Assembly: GCF_002741015.1 (NCBI RefSeq)
Contig: NZ_CP016616.1
Location: forward strand, 4,249,501-4,313,500
Source of the DNA: Microvirga ossetica
GTDB lineage: Bacteria; Pseudomonadota; Alphaproteobacteria; Rhizobiales; Beijerinckiaceae
Length of the DNA stretch: 64,000 bases
Direction: 5' to 3'
The position numbers were made by a program, and so were the translations under genes. Position 1 is the first letter of the stretch. Each line of letters begins with the position of its first letter. This document shows, piece after piece, positions 1 through 8,589 of this stretch. A model generated the notes under the pieces. The model did not search any database. It was not told the DNA's origin and saw only the letters and a list, made by a program, of their open reading frames with translations.

Positions 1-78
1 TTCCTTGATGTCGAAGGAAACGTCGAACAGGACCTGCGCCGCGCCGTAGGAGGCCTGAAGGTTGCGCACGGAGAGCAT
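1..78 (-). CDS. livF: LivF-type ABC ATPase, N-terminal fragment (runs off left edge)
   Basis: Only the first 26 codons are inside the window, reading MLSVRNLQASYGAAQVLFDV and onward. This is the usual start of a LivF-type ATPase before its Walker A motif. The ATG at 78 overlaps the TGA of livG in a TGATG arrangement, so the two are translationally coupled. It would be the second ATPase of the livKHMGF importer. Fold and position support the call; the rest of the gene is not visible. Confidence 0.85.
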   Translation of the reverse strand, partial: MLSVRNLQASYGAAQVLFDVSFDIKE

Positions 79-833
79 CACACCAACTCCTCTTCGCCGA
101 GATAGGCGGCGCGCACCTCCGGGTTGGCCCTGATCTTCTCCGGAGTGTCGGTAGCGATCACGCGGCCGTAGACGAGGACGGAGACGCGATCGGCGAGGGA
201 GAAGACCGCCTCCATGTCGTGCTCGATCAGCACGATGGTCAGGCGGCTTTTCAGACGTCGCAGGGTTTCGACCACGCGCTGGGATTCGTCGTGTCCGGTG
301 CCGGCGAGCGGCTCGTCGAGAAGAAGCAGTTTCGGCGCGGTCGCTAGGCCGATGGCCAATTCCAGCTGGCGTTTCTCACCGTGAGACAGCAGGCCCGCGG
401 GAATGTGAGCGCGTGCGGCCAGACCGACCTGTGTCAGGCAGTCCATGGCAGGCTCGTTCAGCGCCTTCTCCTGCGAGGCATTGCCGAAGAAGCGAAAGCT
501 CGATCCCGAACGTGCCTGAACCGCCAGCGCCACATTCTCGAGCGCGGAAAAGCCGGGCAGAATCGACGTGATCTGGAACGAACGCGCAAGCCCGCGTCCG
601 ACCCGCTGCGGCATCGAGAGAGAGGTGACGTCCTTACCGGCGAACAGGATCGATCCGGAATCCGAGCGAAGGGTGCCGGAGATCTGGTGAATCAGGGTCG
701 TCTTGCCCGCGCCGTTGGGGCCGATGATGGCATGCAGCTCGCCGGGTTGAACGGGGAGGCTGACGTCGTCGGTGACGACGAGAGCGCCGTAAGCCTTCCG
801 CAGGTTGCGCAGCTCGAGCAGGGGCTCAGCCAT
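78..833 (-). CDS. livG: LivG-type branched-chain amino acid / aromatic acid ABC ATPase
   Basis: A 251-residue cytoplasmic ATPase that energises import through LivH/LivM. Visible motifs are Walker A GPNGAGKTT near residue 39, the signature LSHGEKRQLELA near 150, Walker B LLLLDEPLAG near 170, and the H-loop histidine in IEHDM. The length is typical of LivG. It overlaps livM by 8 nt upstream and livF by 1-2 nt downstream, so it is an internal operon gene. Liv importers often carry aromatic acids as well as amino acids; the neighbouring aryl-CoA pathway suggests an aromatic acid here (inference). Confidence 0.93.
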   Translation of the reverse strand: MAEPLLELRNLRKAYGALVVTDDVSLPVQPGELHAIIGPNGAGKTTLIHQISGTLRSDSGSILFAGKDVTSLSMPQRVGRGLARSFQITSILPGFSALENVALAVQARSGSSFRFFGNASQEKALNEPAMDCLTQVGLAARAHIPAGLLSHGEKRQLELAIGLATAPKLLLLDEPLAGTGHDESQRVVETLRRLKSRLTIVLIEHDMEAVFSLADRVSVLVYGRVIATDTPEKIRANPEVRAAYLGEEELV

Positions 834-1857
834 GGTGCGGCCTCCGCAGCAGGCCCATGATGCCGCCCCTGACGAACAGGACGATCAGGATGAGGAGGGG
901 GCCGAACACCATCTTCCAGTTCTCCGCCAGATGAGCACGGGTGCCCTCGGCGAGAAAGAAGCTTAGGCCATGCAGGATTTCCGGAAGGAATTCCTCCAGC
1001 AGCAGGAAGGCGGCAGCCCCGATGATGGCGCCATGCAGGGAGCCGAGCCCGCCGAGCACGACCATGAAAATCAGCTCGCCGGAACGCTGCCAGGTCATGA
1101 AGGACGGGCTGACGAACTCCGCCTGGTTTGCCAGCAGGCATCCGGCAAGCCCCGCCATCATGCCGCTGAGCACATAGGCGGCGAGCTGAAAGCGCAGGGG
1201 CTGGTAGCCGATGGCTTCCATGCGAATGGCGTTCTCCCGTGTGCCGCGCAGGACCCGGCCGAACCTGGAGGCGACAATCGATCTGGAGAACACATAGGCT
1301 CCGAAAAGGCAGAGCAGGCAGGCCCAGTAGAGGGCGAAATCGTTCTTCAGAATGTCAGTACCCGCGACGAGGCTGCGCGACGACAACGTCATGCCGTCAT
1401 CGCCTCCATAAGTGGCCAGCGATGTGGCGAGAAAGTACAGCATCTGCCCGAAGGCGAGGGTGATCATGATGAAATAGACGCCCTTCGTCCGCAGCGAGAT
1501 CGCTCCCGTGACAAGGGCGAAAGCTGCCGAGGCCGCCAGTGCGACGGGAATTTGCACGAGCAGATCCTCGCTGCCATGGCTCGCCAGAATGCCGACCGCA
1601 TAACCTCCGATGCCCAGGAAGGCCGCATGACCAAAGCTCACGAGGGCGCCGTAGCCGAGGATGAGGTCGAGCGCCATGGCGGCGATGCCGAAGATCATCA
1701 CCCGGGTCAGCAGGGACAGGACATAGCCTTCCGCACCGGAGAACACGGCGAGGAGCGGTGCCGCTGCAAAGGCGGCGAAGAGGACGATGGGGACGATCTC
1801 GAGCCGCGTGGTGAGCGATGGCATGGGAGCTGAGGGCGTTTCTGCGAGTTCGGTCAT
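826..1857 (-). CDS. livM: LivM-type ABC permease
   Basis: A 343-residue polytopic inner-membrane permease. It carries the LivM hallmarks: a glycine-rich LGYGALVSFGHAAFLGIGGY segment in the first third and VVLGGLGSLHGAIIGAA near the C-terminus, the cytoplasmic coupling region. About nine hydrophobic helices are visible. The C-terminal 'MGLLRRP' is usual for the family. The start ATG at 1857 lies 9 nt after the livH stop. It would form the heterodimeric channel with LivH. Confidence 0.92.
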   Translation of the reverse strand: MTELAETPSAPMPSLTTRLEIVPIVLFAAFAAAPLLAVFSGAEGYVLSLLTRVMIFGIAAMALDLILGYGALVSFGHAAFLGIGGYAVGILASHGSEDLLVQIPVALAASAAFALVTGAISLRTKGVYFIMITLAFGQMLYFLATSLATYGGDDGMTLSSRSLVAGTDILKNDFALYWACLLCLFGAYVFSRSIVASRFGRVLRGTRENAIRMEAIGYQPLRFQLAAYVLSGMMAGLAGCLLANQAEFVSPSFMTWQRSGELIFMVVLGGLGSLHGAIIGAAAFLLLEEFLPEILHGLSFFLAEGTRAHLAENWKMVFGPLLILIVLFVRGGIMGLLRRPHHG

Positions 1858-1866
1858 GGTCGCACC

Positions 1867-2787
1867 CTAGCGCTTCACGGGAAACAGGCCGGAGGGGCGG
1901 AAGAACAGCACCGCAGCCATGAAGATATAGATCAGCATCGGCGCGATGGCGCGGCCGGTCTGGCTTGCAGCCGCCGGATCGAGAAAGAGCCGCAGCAGAT
2001 TCGGAGCAAAGGAACGCCCGACCGTGTCCACGAGCCCGATCAGAAGTGCCGCAAGGAACGCGCCGCGGATCGAACCGATGCCGCCGATCACGATGACCAC
2101 GAAGGCGAGGATCAGGATGTTGTCGCCCATGCCGGGCTCGACGGAGAGGATTGGGGCCACCATCGCTCCCGCAAAGCCGGCAAGCATGGCGCCGAAGCCG
2201 AACACCACCATGAATAGCCTTTGGATATTGACCCCGAGCGCGGAAACCATGGAGGCGTTGCTGGCGCCTGCGCGCACCAGCATGCCGACGCGCGTGTGAT
2301 TGACGAGCACGTAGAGGAGGGCCGCGACGACGAGGCCTGCCGCGATGATGGCGAGGCGATAGACCGGGTAGAGCAAACCGCTCGCGATCTCGACCGAGCC
2401 CGAAAGGAGCTCGGGAACGGGAACACTGAGCGGCGCCGCACCCCAGACGAACTTCACCCCCTGGTTCAGGAACAGGATCACGCCGAAAGTGGCGAGCACC
2501 TGATCGAGATGATCGCGGTCGTAAAGGTGTCGGAACACCAGAACTTCGACGAGAAGCCCGAAGGCCAGAGCCGAGGGCAGGGCGAGAAGCAGCCCCCAGC
2601 CGAAGCTTCCTGTCCAGGCGCTGAAGGCCGCGACCAGATAGGCGCCGACCATGTATTGCACGCCGTGCGCCAGATTGATGAAATCCATCACGCCGAACAC
2701 GAGGGTCAGGCCGGCGGCGATGAGAAAGAGAATGAGCCCGAACTGAATGCCGTTCAGAGCCTGGACGAAGAGAAGAGTTGCGGTCAT
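1867..2787 (-). CDS. livH: LivH-type ABC permease
   Basis: A roughly 306-residue permease, partner of LivM. It shows the LivH signatures FGVMDFINLAHGVQYMVGAY near the N-terminus and VIVIGGIGSIRGAFLAALL near the C-terminus, ending 'FFRPSGLFPVKR', which is typical. I chose the ATG at 2787; an in-frame GTG at 2793 adds two residues and no clear Shine-Dalgarno separates them. It follows livK after 133 nt containing an intercistronic hairpin. Confidence 0.92.
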   Translation of the reverse strand: MTATLLFVQALNGIQFGLILFLIAAGLTLVFGVMDFINLAHGVQYMVGAYLVAAFSAWTGSFGWGLLLALPSALAFGLLVEVLVFRHLYDRDHLDQVLATFGVILFLNQGVKFVWGAAPLSVPVPELLSGSVEIASGLLYPVYRLAIIAAGLVVAALLYVLVNHTRVGMLVRAGASNASMVSALGVNIQRLFMVVFGFGAMLAGFAGAMVAPILSVEPGMGDNILILAFVVIVIGGIGSIRGAFLAALLIGLVDTVGRSFAPNLLRLFLDPAAASQTGRAIAPMLIYIFMAAVLFFRPSGLFPVKR

Positions 2788-2875
2788 CGACACGTCACTT
2801 GCAGAAGGCCTTCATCGATCGAGCCTCCGCCCGGATGCTCCCTGCGTGAGAGCATCGTCATCGTTCGCAGATGGA

Positions 2876-2912
2876 GACCGGCCTGCCCGCGCGTTGCTAA
2901 AGCAGGCCGGTC
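2876..2912 (-). promoter_or_regulatory. Intercistronic hairpin between livK and livH
   Basis: Inverted repeat GACCGGCCTGC / GCAGGCCGGTC (11-bp stem, 15-nt loop) right after the livK stop. No U-tract follows on the minus strand, so it looks like an mRNA-stabilising or attenuating hairpin, a common way to raise binding-protein levels above permease levels, rather than a full terminator. Confidence 0.6.
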
Positions 2913-2926
2913 TTCGTCAATGCATC

Positions 2927-4105
2927 TCAGTTCGTCGCTGCGCATTCCTTGGCATAAGCATCCGTATAATCGTCAAACACTTTTTCCACGATCTCGGTTT
3001 GGAATTTGCCGTCCGGACGCTTGGCGGCTTTCACGAGATAGAAATCCTGGATCGGGAAGCCGTTGGTGCCGAACTTGAAGTCTCCGCGCAGGGATTTGAA
3101 ATCGGCTTTCCTGATCGCGGCGCGCACGGCGTCCTTGTTGTCCATCTTGCCGCCGGTCGCCTTGAGCGCGTTGTCGATCAGCAGGGCTGCGTCATAGGCA
3201 TGCATGGAATAGGAGCCGGGCACTGAATTGTAGGCCGCCTCGTAGGCCGCAACGAACTTCTTGTTCTGCGGGGTGTCGAGGTTCAGAGCCCAGTTCGAGC
3301 CGCCGAGCATGCCGACGGCCGCATCCTGCTGCGCAGGCAGGGTCGATTCATCGACCGTGAAGGCGGACAGGAAGGGGATGCGGTCGGCGAGGCCTGCCGC
3401 GCGGTACTGCTTGACCAGGTTCACGCCCATGCCGCCGGGCATGAAGGTGAAGATCGCATCGGGCTGCATGGAGGCGACCTTCGCAAGCTCGGACTGGAAA
3501 TCGAGCGTGTTGAGCGGAACGTAGGATTCCTCGACGATCTCGCCCTTGTAGTGGCGCTTGAAGCCGGCGAGCGCATCCTTGCCGGCCTGATAGTTCGGTG
3601 CCAGCAGGTAGACCTTCTTGTAGCCGCGATCCTGCGCGACCTTGCCGAGAACCTCGTGGTTCTGATCGTTCTGGTAGGATGTCGCGAAGAAGTACGGGTT
3701 GCAGCTCTTGCCCGCGAGGTTCGAGGGCCCCGCATTGGTGCTGATGTAGAATGTATTAGCGTCGACGATCGGCTTGTGGACGGCAACGGCCACGTTCGAG
3801 AAGATCGGGCCGACGACGAAGTCCACCTTGTCGCGCTCCAGAAGGCCCTTGACCTTCGTTACGGCCACGTCGGGTTTCAACTCGTCGTCGACGACGATCA
3901 CTTCGACGTCGCGCCCACCGAGCTTGCCGCCGAGGTCTTTCACCGCGAGCTGAAAGCCGTCGCGGGCCTGCTGACCGAGGACGGCAGAAGGACCGGAGAG
4001 GGTCAGAAGCAGTCCAACCTTCAGCTTCTCCTGCGCCAGGGCCGGTGCGGCAGCCAGGCCAAAGGCCGCTGCAAGGCCAAGGGTTTTGATCGTTACGTTC
4101 ATCAT
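2927..4105 (-). CDS. livK: Periplasmic substrate-binding protein of Liv-type importer
   Basis: A 392-residue type I periplasmic binding protein. The start is ATG 4105 (or the adjacent ATG 4102), preceded by GGGAG at 5 nt; upstream open frame is not coding. The N-terminus is a Sec signal (GLAAAFGLAAAPALAQ, cleavage after ALAQ), followed by LKVGLLLTLSGPSAVLGQQ, the standard Leu/Ile/Val-binding fold opening. It heads livKHMGF. Its promoter region is shared with the divergent aryl-CoA ligase and contains one copy of the MarR-type palindrome, so I infer the ligand is the aromatic substrate of that pathway (2-aminobenzoate or similar). Ligand identity is not proven by sequence. Confidence 0.9.
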   Translation of the reverse strand: MMNVTIKTLGLAAAFGLAAAPALAQEKLKVGLLLTLSGPSAVLGQQARDGFQLAVKDLGGKLGGRDVEVIVVDDELKPDVAVTKVKGLLERDKVDFVVGPIFSNVAVAVHKPIVDANTFYISTNAGPSNLAGKSCNPYFFATSYQNDQNHEVLGKVAQDRGYKKVYLLAPNYQAGKDALAGFKRHYKGEIVEESYVPLNTLDFQSELAKVASMQPDAIFTFMPGGMGVNLVKQYRAAGLADRIPFLSAFTVDESTLPAQQDAAVGMLGGSNWALNLDTPQNKKFVAAYEAAYNSVPGSYSMHAYDAALLIDNALKATGGKMDNKDAVRAAIRKADFKSLRGDFKFGTNGFPIQDFYLVKAAKRPDGKFQTEIVEKVFDDYTDAYAKECAATN

Positions 4106-4487
4106 GGTCTCCCGAATGGCTGTTCCCTGCGCACTTTGCGTGCTGCGTTGATTGTTCCCAGCGGGACGCGCGGTGCCCGACGAACAAGTCGGGCGGTACT
4201 CTGCCGCAAAACGACCCAGCCGAACACTCCCTTTGTCGAAGCGTTCATCCCCACATCCCCAATCTTTGGGATTGCCAAGGATTATTTTAAGTTTAAAATA
4301 TTTTCCAGGTTCTTCAAGCGGATTGTTTCGCAGAGGAAGGCGGGCGAAATGACAGGCGCGTGATCGGCCATGAATGGGTGGGGACCGGAGTTCGCCGTCG
4401 CTCATGGCCTCCGAATGAAATCCTCCCCATCGGCCCCTCCACGACGCCTCGCTCTTGCACCGCACAATAACAACAGAGGAGCGGACG
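4106..4487. promoter_or_regulatory. Divergent control region livK / aryl-CoA ligase
   Basis: A 382-nt region with no convincing gene. It holds the livK leader and the ligase leader, both preceded by recognisable ribosome sites (GGGAG before livK, GAGGAG before the ligase). An AT-rich island at 4270-4310 stands out from the GC-rich surroundings and contains a palindromic operator described separately. The promoters for both directions must lie here; exact -35/-10 boxes are not called. Confidence 0.7.
4281..4302. promoter_or_regulatory. MarR-type palindromic operator, copy 1
   Basis: The sequence is ATTATTTTAAG followed by TTTAAAATATT. It matches 20 of 22 positions of the perfect palindrome at 6185-6206. 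It lies about 180 nt from both divergent starts. The AT-rich two-fold symmetry is typical of MarR-family sites, and a MarR gene sits in the same cluster (9360-9869). Confidence 0.75.
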
Positions 4488-6137
4488 ATGGCGGACACGG
4501 CACATGTGGATACCTTCGCGAGAGACAACCTTCCGCCCGAGGACCAGTGGCCGGCCTTCCTTTTTACCCGTCCCGAGTTCCAGTATCCGGAACGGCTGAA
4601 CTGCGCCGCGGCCTTTCTCGACCGGTGGGTCGACGAGGGACGAGGCGATGAGCCCTGCCTGATCAGCCCGGCCGAGACGCTCACCTACCGCGCGCTTCAG
4701 GAGCGCGTGAACCGGATCTGCAATGTGCTGGTTCACAAGCTCGGCTTCGTGCCCGGCAATCGCGTGCTGCTGCGCTCGGCCAACAATCCGATGATGGTGG
4801 CAGCCTATCTGGCGGTTCTGAAGGCCGGCGGTGTGGTCGTGGCCACCATGCCGCTCCTGCGTGCCAAGGAGATCGCGTATCCGCTGAAGAAGGCAAAGAT
4901 CACTATCGCTCTCTGCGATCACCGACTCGCAGAGGAGATGGAGCGCGCCAGGACGATGGCGCCCGATCTGCAGCATGTGGTGTATTGGGGATCGGGCAAG
5001 CCTGACGGCCTCGAGGCGCTGATCGCCGAGGCCTCGCCGGACTTCACTGCCGTCGATACGGCGGCGGACGATGTCTGCCTGATCGGCTTCACCTCGGGTA
5101 CGACCGGCGAGCCGAAGGGCACCATGCATTTCCACCGGGACATGCTGGCGATCTGCGACGGCTATGCCCAGAACGTGCTGCGCCCGGAGGCGGGCGACCG
5201 CTTCATCGGTTCGCCGCCGCTCGCCTTCACCTTCGGCCTCGGCGGTATCGTGCTGTTCCCCATGCGGGTCGGTGCTTCGACCGTGCTGCTGGAAAAGGCT
5301 GGGCCTGACGATCTTTTGCCGGCCATCGCGCAGCACAAGGCCACCATCTGCTTTACGGCGCCCACGGCCTACCGCGCCATGCTGTCGAAACTCCAAGGCT
5401 ACGGTATCTCGAGCCTGCGCAAATGCGTGTCGGCCGGCGAGCCCCTGCCGAAGGGCACCTTCGAGGCCTGGAAGGATGCCACGGGAATAAGGCTCATGGA
5501 CGGGATCGGGGCGACGGAGATGCTGCACATCTTCATTGCGGCGACCGAGGATGAGATCCGCCCCGGCGCGACCGGCAAGCCCGTTCCTGGCTATGAGGCG
5601 AAAGTCGTCGATGACGAGGGACGCGACCTCCCGCCCGGCAGCGTCGGTCGCCTCGCCGTGCGCGGACCGACAGGGTGCCGCTATCTCGCCGACGAGCGGC
5701 AGGGCAAATACGTCCAAGGGGGCTGGAACGTCACCGGCGACACCTACCTCATGGATGAGGACGGGTACTTCTGGTACCAGGCGCGTTCCGACGACATGAT
5801 CATCTCGGCGGGCTACAACATCGCAGGGCCGGAGGTCGAGGCGGCGCTGCTTACGCATCCGGCCGTTGCCGAATGCGGCGTGGTGGGCGCTCCCGACGAC
5901 GGGCGTGGCATGGTGGTCAAGGCCTATGTGGTCCTGCGCCCCGGCCATGCCCCGGGTCCCGAGTTGACAAAGGCTCTCCAGGATCATGTCAAGGCGGAGA
6001 TCGCGCCGTACAAGTATCCTCGGCTGATCGAGTTCGTGGAGGCCCTCCCGCGCACGCAGACCGGCAAGCTGCAGCGTTTCGAGCTTCGCCGCATCGCTCA
6101 GGAGCCGGAAAAGCATGAGGAGGCCCTGAGAGCATGA
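4488..6137 (+). CDS. Aryl-CoA ligase, probably 2-aminobenzoate-CoA ligase
   Basis: A 549-residue acyl/aryl-AMP-forming ligase that activates an aromatic acid with ATP and CoA. Motifs: P-loop TSGTTGEPKG (202-211), GIGATEMLHIF (adenine/aryl pocket), TGDTYLMDEDGYFWYQARSDD (ATP binding) and the C-terminal PRTQTGKLQRFELR with the catalytic lysine. The start ATG 4488 has GAGGAG 7 nt upstream; the open frame extends 11 codons further but without a site. Sequence style is that of the benzoate/2-aminobenzoate-CoA ligase group. The next gene, a monooxygenase/OYE fusion, argues for 2-aminobenzoate or salicylate rather than benzoate. Control is probably by the MarR protein through the operator at 4281. 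Confidence 0.88.
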   Translation: MADTAHVDTFARDNLPPEDQWPAFLFTRPEFQYPERLNCAAAFLDRWVDEGRGDEPCLISPAETLTYRALQERVNRICNVLVHKLGFVPGNRVLLRSANNPMMVAAYLAVLKAGGVVVATMPLLRAKEIAYPLKKAKITIALCDHRLAEEMERARTMAPDLQHVVYWGSGKPDGLEALIAEASPDFTAVDTAADDVCLIGFTSGTTGEPKGTMHFHRDMLAICDGYAQNVLRPEAGDRFIGSPPLAFTFGLGGIVLFPMRVGASTVLLEKAGPDDLLPAIAQHKATICFTAPTAYRAMLSKLQGYGISSLRKCVSAGEPLPKGTFEAWKDATGIRLMDGIGATEMLHIFIAATEDEIRPGATGKPVPGYEAKVVDDEGRDLPPGSVGRLAVRGPTGCRYLADERQGKYVQGGWNVTGDTYLMDEDGYFWYQARSDDMIISAGYNIAGPEVEAALLTHPAVAECGVVGAPDDGRGMVVKAYVVLRPGHAPGPELTKALQDHVKAEIAPYKYPRLIEFVEALPRTQTGKLQRFELRRIAQEPEKHEEALRA

Positions 6138-6184
6138 CGGCCAGCCGGTCGATCGGCCGGATGACCGACACAGGTTGATCGAAA

Positions 6185-6206
6185 ATTATTTTAAGCTTAA
6201 AATAAT
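6185..6206. promoter_or_regulatory. MarR-type palindromic operator, copy 2 (perfect 22-bp palindrome)
   Basis: ATTATTTTAAG followed by its exact reverse complement CTTAAAATAAT. It lies 28 nt before the monooxygenase ATG, inside the 96-nt gap after the ligase, and so would overlap a promoter core. This indicates a second, internal transcription start for the catabolic genes, co-regulated with copy 1. Confidence 0.8.
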
Positions 6207-6233
6207 AAGTGCAATTTCTCGGGTAGGAACCTC

Positions 6234-8588
6234 ATGAAGACGGCGATCATCGGCGGCGGCCCGGCTGGACTTTACTTTGCGATCCTGCAGAAGAAGCTCC
6301 GGCCGGAATCCGACATCACGGTCTATGAGCGCAATCGCGCCGACGAGACATTCGGCTTCGGCGTCGTGTTTTCCGACGCGACCCTGGACAATTTCGAGAA
6401 GTACGACCTGCCGAGCTATCAGCGCATCGTCCGGGAATTCGCCTATTGGGACGACATCGCCATCCATTTCCGTGGCACCGAGCACCGGATCGGCGGCAAC
6501 GGCTTCTGCGGCTGCTCGCGACGCACCCTGCTGCTGATCCTGCAGGATCGTGCGGAGGAGCTCGGCGTCCGGCTGCGCTACGAAGCCGACGTGGATGACG
6601 AGAGCCTCTTCGCGGACGCAGATCTCGTGGTCGTGGCGGATGGCATCAACAGCCGCTTCCGGGAGCGCTATGCAGATCACTTCGAGCCGGAGGTGGACCT
6701 TCGGCCGAACAAGTTCACCTGGATGGGCTCCACCAAGCCGCTCGATGCCTTCACCTTCATCTTCCAGGAGACGGAATGGGGGCCGTTCATTGCCCATGCC
6801 TATCAATATGAAGCGAACCGCTCGACCTGGGTTTTCGAGACCGACCCCGAGACCTTCGAGCGGGCCGGGCTGAAGGACAAGAGCGAGGCTGAATCGGCGG
6901 CGCTCATGGAAGAGATCTTCGGCTGGTTCCTCGGCGGTCACCGCGTTCTCACCAACCGCTCGATCTGGCGCAACTTCCCGATGATCCGCAGCAAGCGCTG
7001 GGTCATGGGCAACAAGGTGCTGCTCGGCGACGCCAAGGCCTCGGCGCATTTCTCCATCGGCTCGGGCACCAAGCTTGCGATGGAGGATGCCATTGCGCTC
7101 TACGAGGCTTTCCGCCGCGAGCCGAGCGTCGAAGGAGCATTGTCGCTCTACGAGACTGGACGGCGCGAGGAGGTCGAGAAGACGCAGCACGCGGCCGATG
7201 TGTCCCTAGTCTGGTTCGAGCACGTGGCGCGCTTCTGGGATTTCGATCCGGTGCAGTTCGCTTTCGGCGTCATGACCCGCGCCAAGGCGATCACCTACGA
7301 CAACCTGCGCCTGCGCGCGCCGGATTTCGTTGCCGCCGTTGATAAGACCTTTACAAGACAGGTGCAGAAGCAGGGCTTCGACGTTTCGACCGAGAGCCCG
7401 AGCGCGCCGATGTTTCAGCCCTTCCGTCTGCGGGAGATGATCGTTCCTAATCGCGTCGTGGTGTCGCCCATGGACATGTATTCCGCGAAGGACGGCGTGC
7501 CCGGGGAATTCCACCTCGTCCATTACGGCTCGCGCGCCATGGGTGGGGCGGGGCTGGTCTTCACGGAGATGACCTGCATCTCGCCGGAGGCGCGCATCAC
7601 CCTCGGCTGCACGGGCCTGTGGAACGACGAGCAGGAGGCCGCCTGGAAGCGGATCGTCGATTTCGTTCATGCCAACTCTGGCACGAAGTTCTGCCTGCAA
7701 CTCGGGCATTCCGGGCGCAAGGGCGCGACCAAGCTCATGTGGGAGGGCATGGATCGCCCGCTGGATGAGGGAGCATGGGACATCTGCTCCGCTTCGCCGA
7801 TTCCCTACTTCCCCGACAGCCAGATGCCGCGCGAAGCGACGCGCGCCGACATGGACCTGATCAGGCAGCAATTCGTGGATGCCGCGCAGCGCGGCGAGCG
7901 CGCCGGTTTCGACATGCTCGAGCTGCACTGCGCCCACGGTTACCTGATGGCGAGCTTCCTGTCGCCGCTCACCAACCGCCGCACGGACGACTACGGCGGT
8001 TCCCTCGAAAACCGTCTGCGGTTCCCGCTGGAAATCTTCGACGCCATGCGCGAGGTCTGGCCAGCGCACAAGCCCATGTCTGTGCGCATCTCGGCGACCG
8101 ACTGGGCTGAAGGCGGCGTCACCGGCGACGATGCGGTCGAGATCGCCCGTGCTTTTGCAGAGCACGGCGTCGATCTCGTCGACGTGTCGACGGGCCAGAC
8201 GGTCTGTGAGGCGCGGCCGATCTACGGGCGCATGTTCCAGACACCGTTCTCGGATCAGGTGCGCAACGAGGCGCGGGTCGCCACCATGTGCGTCGGCAAC
8301 ATCACGGCGGCCGATCAGGTGAACACGATCCTGGCCGCCGGCCGCGCCGATCTCGTTGCGCTCGGCCGGCCGCATCTGGTCGATCCGACCTTCACCATGA
8401 AGGCCGCTGCCTGGTACGGCGCGAAGGACATCCACTGCCCGCCGCAGTATCTGGCCGGCAGGGATCAGATCTTCCGCAACTCCGTGCGTGATCGGCAGGA
8501 TCTCGAGGATCTCAAGGTGAAGGCGAAGCCGAAGACGCGCGCCGAATTGAAGTTGGAGGCCGGCGAGAAGCCTCTCGCTGCGGAATGA
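6234..8588 (+). CDS. 2-aminobenzoyl-CoA monooxygenase/reductase or salicylyl-CoA 5-hydroxylase (FAD monooxygenase + OYE fusion)
   Basis: A 784-residue two-domain flavoenzyme. Residues 1-~370 are a class A FAD monooxygenase (dinucleotide motif [12 protein letters not shown] at 4-15; second FAD motif [18 protein letters not shown] near 265). Residues ~395-760 are an old-yellow-enzyme FMN barrel ([58 protein letters not shown]). In the known Azoarcus evansii enzyme this fusion both hydroxylates and reduces 2-aminobenzoyl-CoA, giving a non-aromatic cyclic CoA thioester; databases also name relatives salicylyl-CoA 5-hydroxylase. The beta-oxidation-like genes that follow fit the former. It acts in the cytoplasm using O2 and NAD(P)H. 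Confidence 0.9.
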   Translation: MKTAIIGGGPAGLYFAILQKKLRPESDITVYERNRADETFGFGVVFSDATLDNFEKYDLPSYQRIVREFAYWDDIAIHFRGTEHRIGGNGFCGCSRRTLLLILQDRAEELGVRLRYEADVDDESLFADADLVVVADGINSRFRERYADHFEPEVDLRPNKFTWMGSTKPLDAFTFIFQETEWGPFIAHAYQYEANRSTWVFETDPETFERAGLKDKSEAESAALMEEIFGWFLGGHRVLTNRSIWRNFPMIRSKRWVMGNKVLLGDAKASAHFSIGSGTKLAMEDAIALYEAFRREPSVEGALSLYETGRREEVEKTQHAADVSLVWFEHVARFWDFDPVQFAFGVMTRAKAITYDNLRLRAPDFVAAVDKTFTRQVQKQGFDVSTESPSAPMFQPFRLREMIVPNRVVVSPMDMYSAKDGVPGEFHLVHYGSRAMGGAGLVFTEMTCISPEARITLGCTGLWNDEQEAAWKRIVDFVHANSGTKFCLQLGHSGRKGATKLMWEGMDRPLDEGAWDICSASPIPYFPDSQMPREATRADMDLIRQQFVDAAQRGERAGFDMLELHCAHGYLMASFLSPLTNRRTDDYGGSLENRLRFPLEIFDAMREVWPAHKPMSVRISATDWAEGGVTGDDAVEIARAFAEHGVDLVDVSTGQTVCEARPIYGRMFQTPFSDQVRNEARVATMCVGNITAADQVNTILAAGRADLVALGRPHLVDPTFTMKAAAWYGAKDIHCPPQYLAGRDQIFRNSVRDRQDLEDLKVKAKPKTRAELKLEAGEKPLAAE

Positions 8589-8589
8589 G

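Noticed and set aside
4106..4684. N-terminal extension of the livK frame to 4684
   Set aside because: The extension overlaps the divergent ligase start and the operator; the signal peptide and the GGGAG site fix the start at 4105.
4314..6116. Long minus-strand open frame across the aryl-CoA ligase
   Set aside because: It is antisense to a well-supported ligase, with no recognisable motif; typical of GC-rich shadow frames.
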